Part shown: one piece after another, positions 61,183 through 64,000 of the stretch
How positions within the stretch are numbered: the first letter of the stretch is position 1
How the letters are laid out: each line of letters starts with the position of its first letter
DNA from: Oscillospiraceae bacterium
Lineage (GTDB): Bacteria; Bacillota; Clostridia; Oscillospirales; Acutalibacteraceae
Reading direction: 5' to 3'
DNA length: 64,000 bases
Assembly (NCBI GenBank): GCA_003526845.1
Contig: DPVM01000010.1
Span: forward strand, 62,001 to 126,000
Position numbers and translations under genes: made by a program
The notes under the pieces: generated by a model
What the model was told of the DNA's origin: nothing
The model's database searches: none
Seen by the model: the letters and a program-made list of their open reading frames with translations, nothing else

Positions 61183-61260
61183 TATTGTCACCTGCTTTGA
61201 TAAGAAATAACATTTTTCGCTTATTATTACTAATAGATAGTATAACAATTAAACATTTAC

Positions 61261-61289
61261 TTGTCAATTGCTAAAAAGTTTGATATATT
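61261..61289 (+). promoter_or_regulatory. sigma-A promoter of the alpha-galactosidase gene
   Basis: TTGTCA (61261-61266), 17-base spacer, TATATT (61284-61289). Confidence 0.7.
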
Positions 61290-61317
61290 AAAATTATTAA
61301 TAAATGGATGGTTTTTT

Positions 61318-63396
61318 ATGAAAAACATAATAGCAATAGAAACGAAAAATACACACTATGTATTAGGCGTAGATAAAAGCGGAGTTTTGCACTGCGTCCA
61401 TTGGGGAAAAAAGGCAAATTTTGCCGATTACGAGGTTGTCGAAAAGCAGGAGATAAATTCAAACCATTCCGTGCTCGACTGCACCCAAACGGAATATACC
61501 GTTTTCGGCGGCACAATGTATCGAGGTTGTGCCTTTAAATGCACATACGGCGACGGTTGCCGCGACAGCGTTTTTAAATACAAATCACATATTCAACGCG
61601 ATGGCTCGCTTGATGTCACGCTTGCCGACCCGGCGTACAATGTCGAGATTGTGCTTTCATATAAATACAGCCGCGACAGCGATGTTATAACAAAATACAT
61701 AACTGTAATAAACAATTCCGGCGCCGATATAAAAATTGAAAGAATAATGTCGGGCGAGCTTTGCCTCCCCGGCTGTGAACCTTATGATGTCACAAACACA
61801 AACGGCTCTTGGGGCGGTGAATTTCAACTCGAAACCGCACCGCTTAAGGCAGGTACCGCTGTATTTGAATCGCGTAAGGGCACGGCAGGTCATACAAACT
61901 CGCCGTTCGTGGTTTTGTCGCAAAATGCAACGGAGGACTGCGGCAGAGTTTATTTTGCCGCTCTCGGCTACGGCGGCAATTTCAAGATTGAGGCATCACG
62001 CGATTTCATCGGCAAAACGAGAGTGATTGCCGGCATTTCGGATTTTGATTTTTCATACACTCTCAAAAACGGAGATTCGTTCACAACACCAAAGCTTTAT
62101 TTCGGTATGTCCGACGGCTTTGCCGATATGAGCAATATGATGAATAAATTTGCCGTCGATAATATTCTGCCAAAATCGTTTGCAAAATCTCCGCTTCCCG
62201 TTTTATATAATTCTTGGGAGGCAACGGGCTTTGATGTCGATTGCGAAAATCAGCTTCAAATCGCCGAAATCGCAAAGAAAATAGGCTGTGAGCTTTTTGT
62301 TGTCGATGACGGCTGGTTCGGCGCGCGCAACAATGACTGTCAGGGTCTCGGCGATTGGTATGTCAACAATGAGAAGTTCCCCGATGGTATAGACAGGCTT
62401 ATTTCCGGTGTAAATGCGCTCGGTATGGATTTCGGCTTGTGGTTTGAGCCTGAAATGGTGCAGGAAAAATCGAATTTATACAAGGCTCACCCCGATTGGA
62501 CATATCATTATGATACTCGCACACCGTCGGAACTTCGCCACCAGCGTGTCCTCAATCTCACTAAGCCCAAGGTTAAGCAGTATGTTTTTGAATGTATGGA
62601 CAAAATGCTTGCAATCCACAATATCCGTTACATAAAGTGGGATATGAACAGACCGTTTTCTGAAATCGGCGCGTCAAATCTCGAAAATCCGCAGGAGCTT
62701 TGGTATCGCCACACCGCCGCGGTTTATGATATAGCGGACAGGCTGAAGGCGAAATATCCCTATTTACAGCTCGAGGCGTGCTCGTCCGGCGGCGGCAGAG
62801 CCGAGCTTGGTGCGCTTGAACATTTTGATATGGCGTGGACTTCGGACAATACCGACCCTGTTGACCGCCTTGACATTCAGCGCGGCTATTCCATGCTCTA
62901 TCCTATTAAATGTATGCGTGCGTGGGTGACAGATTGGAACAACAGAGAGCGACCCGTGTCGCTTGATTACAGATTTAATTCGTCAATGCAAGGCTCACTT
63001 TCAATCGGCGCAAATCTTTTGAATTACAGCGCCGCCGATTTAGAAAAATGCAAGCATTACATTTCGCTTTACAAAAAAATCCGCGCCACCGTTCAGTTTG
63101 GCGACTTTTACAGGCTGAAAACTTTTGACAATGCCGCATTTTATGCAACGCAGTATGTCTCCGCCGACAAATCGCAAAGCGTTTTGTTTATTTGCGATGA
63201 TGCAAATTCTTTTTTCAACAAACGGTTTGTTTCGCTCTCTCTCAAAGGGCTTGATGAAAATGCAGTTTATGATTTTGAGTTCAGGGGCAAAAAATATTCA
63301 AAATACGGCTCGTATCTTATGAATGTTTCACACGAGTTTGAACTTAAAGGAGCGCTTCAAAGCGATATTGTTGTTTTTGAAAAGCGCACCGATTGA
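61318..63396 (+). CDS. alpha-galactosidase, GH36
   Basis: 692 residues from ATG at 61318; a 19-codon upstream extension covers the promoter and is rejected. An N-terminal beta-supersandwich is followed by the barrel. FVVDDGWFG, WFEPEMV, KWDMNRPF (nucleophile Asp), CSSGGGRAELG and WTSDNTDP (acid/base Asp) are GH36 blocks. There is no signal peptide, so it acts inside the cell on imported raffinose/melibiose-type oligosaccharides. Transporter genes are not adjacent. Confidence 0.94.
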   Translation: MKNIIAIETKNTHYVLGVDKSGVLHCVHWGKKANFADYEVVEKQEINSNHSVLDCTQTEYTVFGGTMYRGCAFKCTYGDGCRDSVFKYKSHIQRDGSLDVTLADPAYNVEIVLSYKYSRDSDVITKYITVINNSGADIKIERIMSGELCLPGCEPYDVTNTNGSWGGEFQLETAPLKAGTAVFESRKGTAGHTNSPFVVLSQNATEDCGRVYFAALGYGGNFKIEASRDFIGKTRVIAGISDFDFSYTLKNGDSFTTPKLYFGMSDGFADMSNMMNKFAVDNILPKSFAKSPLPVLYNSWEATGFDVDCENQLQIAEIAKKIGCELFVVDDGWFGARNNDCQGLGDWYVNNEKFPDGIDRLISGVNALGMDFGLWFEPEMVQEKSNLYKAHPDWTYHYDTRTPSELRHQRVLNLTKPKVKQYVFECMDKMLAIHNIRYIKWDMNRPFSEIGASNLENPQELWYRHTAAVYDIADRLKAKYPYLQLEACSSGGGRAELGALEHFDMAWTSDNTDPVDRLDIQRGYSMLYPIKCMRAWVTDWNNRERPVSLDYRFNSSMQGSLSIGANLLNYSAADLEKCKHYISLYKKIRATVQFGDFYRLKTFDNAAFYATQYVSADKSQSVLFICDDANSFFNKRFVSLSLKGLDENAVYDFEFRGKKYSKYGSYLMNVSHEFELKGALQSDIVVFEKRTD

Positions 63397-63401
63397 TTTT
63401 A

Positions 63402-63430
63402 TTGACAATATCTGTCATAATTTGTATAAT
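63402..63430 (+). promoter_or_regulatory. sigma-A promoter of the small unknown gene
   Basis: TTGACA (63402-63407), 17-base spacer, TATAAT (63425-63430). Confidence 0.85.
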
Positions 63431-63462
63431 TTTATCATTATAATATTTAGGAGTTATTTACT

Positions 63463-63786
63463 ATGGCTTATTCATTATCAGATGTTCTTAATACAATTAA
63501 AAAAAGTATGCCTAAGGATTTAAAAAATGCCAACCCTGAGGAACTTATGGGCGCTCTCGGCTCGCTTAAGGATTTAGCGAACAGCGTCTCGCAGGATATG
63601 AATCAAAATGCATCCGAAGAAACAAAGAAAAAATACGCCGACGGCTTTGAGTCGCTAAACAATATGATTGAAAAGGGAATTGAAAATCCCGAAGGCGACA
63701 TTGACACCTCGGGTCTTGACGAATACATAACCGTTGCCAAAAGCTCAAAAAAGGCAAAAAAGGCAATTGATAACATCGAAAAGTAA
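63463..63786 (+). CDS. small helical protein of unknown function
   Basis: 107 residues, highly charged, predicted mostly helical, with no signal peptide or membrane segment and no Cys. It begins MAYSLSDVLNTIKKSMP and ends in a Lys-rich helix. It has a consensus promoter, a GGAG-like ribosome site and its own terminator, so it is a real gene. Not recognised. Confidence 0.75.
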   Translation: MAYSLSDVLNTIKKSMPKDLKNANPEELMGALGSLKDLANSVSQDMNQNASEETKKKYADGFESLNNMIEKGIENPEGDIDTSGLDEYITVAKSSKKAKKAIDNIEK

Positions 63787-63796
63787 ATAAATTTCC

Positions 63797-63846
63797 ATTC
63801 AAAATTTCTTATGAACAAAATTTGTGCAAATTTTGAATAGTTTTTA
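63797..63846 (+). terminator. terminator after the small unknown gene
   Basis: ATTCAAAATTT pairs with AAATTTTGAAT across a 20-base loop, then AGTTTTT. From 63847 to the window end I see only AT-rich sequence. Confidence 0.7.
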
Positions 63847-64000
63847 CATAATTTCGCCGATTATTAACGAATTTTGGTTAAATATAAACAGATTTTGAAA
63901 ATTTCGTTACTTTTTTAGCAATTGTGTCTAAATTGTTAATGCCAAAATTATAGAAAATGTCAATTGAATTTGTCTATTATTAGTGATAACATTGAAACAT

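Noticed and set aside
1..64000. CRISPR arrays, prophage, insertion sequences or a defence island
   Set aside because: No regularly spaced repeats, transposase, integrase or known defence genes were seen on either strand.

Overview
The window looks like a chromosomal segment of an anaerobic member of the class Clostridia, probably an Oscillospiraceae/Ruminococcaceae-type gut bacterium. This is inferred from gene content: class III ribonucleotide reductase, split ThrE proteins, DUF4250 and DUF1284 proteins, a HrcA/CIRCE heat-shock operon, GPH-type sugar transport, a GH36 alpha-galactosidase and moderately AT-rich DNA with strong sigma-A promoters. I saw no insertion sequence, prophage, integrase or CRISPR array. 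Almost everything is housekeeping, biosynthetic or catabolic.

Layout. 1-3.3 kb: two paralogous SGNH-like proteins (the first cut by the window edge) flank a two-gene threonine/serine exporter. 3.4 kb: tRNA-Asn with a clear promoter and terminator. 3.7-9.6 kb: thiamin biosynthesis in two units, thiS-thiG-thiH-tenI behind a leader terminator that lacks a TPP aptamer, and thiC-thiE-thiD behind a TPP riboswitch. 9.7-11.6 kb: an ApbE / NusG-II / Gx-transporter cassette (flavin or electron-transfer related). 11.9-18.8 kb: murA, a YycJ-like MBL protein, rlmH, radC, DUF4250, a D,D-carboxypeptidase, a phosphoesterase, and bioY-DUF1284 behind a BirA-like operator. 18.8-21.7 kb: MATE transporter, lipoprotein, PAP2 phosphatase.

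21.9-25.1 kb: uronate catabolism (uxaC-kdgK-eda, minus strand). 25.3-31.6 kb: AIM24 protein, the hrcA-grpE-dnaK-dnaJ heat-shock operon with CIRCE, and a secreted CHAP hydrolase. 32-36.5 kb: malic enzyme, Ldh-family dehydrogenase, glycerol kinase, acyl carrier protein (all minus). 36.6-40.6 kb: aroE-aroK, an orphan TagG-like ABC permease, hemW and a TetR regulator. 40.6-44.5 kb: an SDR dehydrogenase, a GPH symporter and a membrane-anchored alpha/beta hydrolase, with a palindrome shared by the tetR and SDR promoters. 44.6-49.8 kb: histidine phosphatase, XRE regulator, MTA/SAH nucleosidase, then rpmH-rnpA-yidD-yidC-jag.

50-52.6 kb: a heavy-metal efflux operon (separate HMA protein, P-type ATPase, CadC-like ArsR). 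52.8-56.4 kb: ilvE and nrdD, with NrdR-like boxes and a possible structured RNA between them. 56.4-64 kb: HD and PHP phosphohydrolases, maf, a U32 protein, zapA, alpha-galactosidase and a small unknown protein.

The most interesting signals are regulatory: the TetR palindrome pair, the aptamer-less thiS leader, a recurring TGTTAC-N5-TGTWAC motif at the murA, CHAP and nrdD promoters, a candidate three-stem RNA before nrdD, and perfect palindromes at the murA and XRE promoters. Two enzymes also carry substituted catalytic-motif residues.
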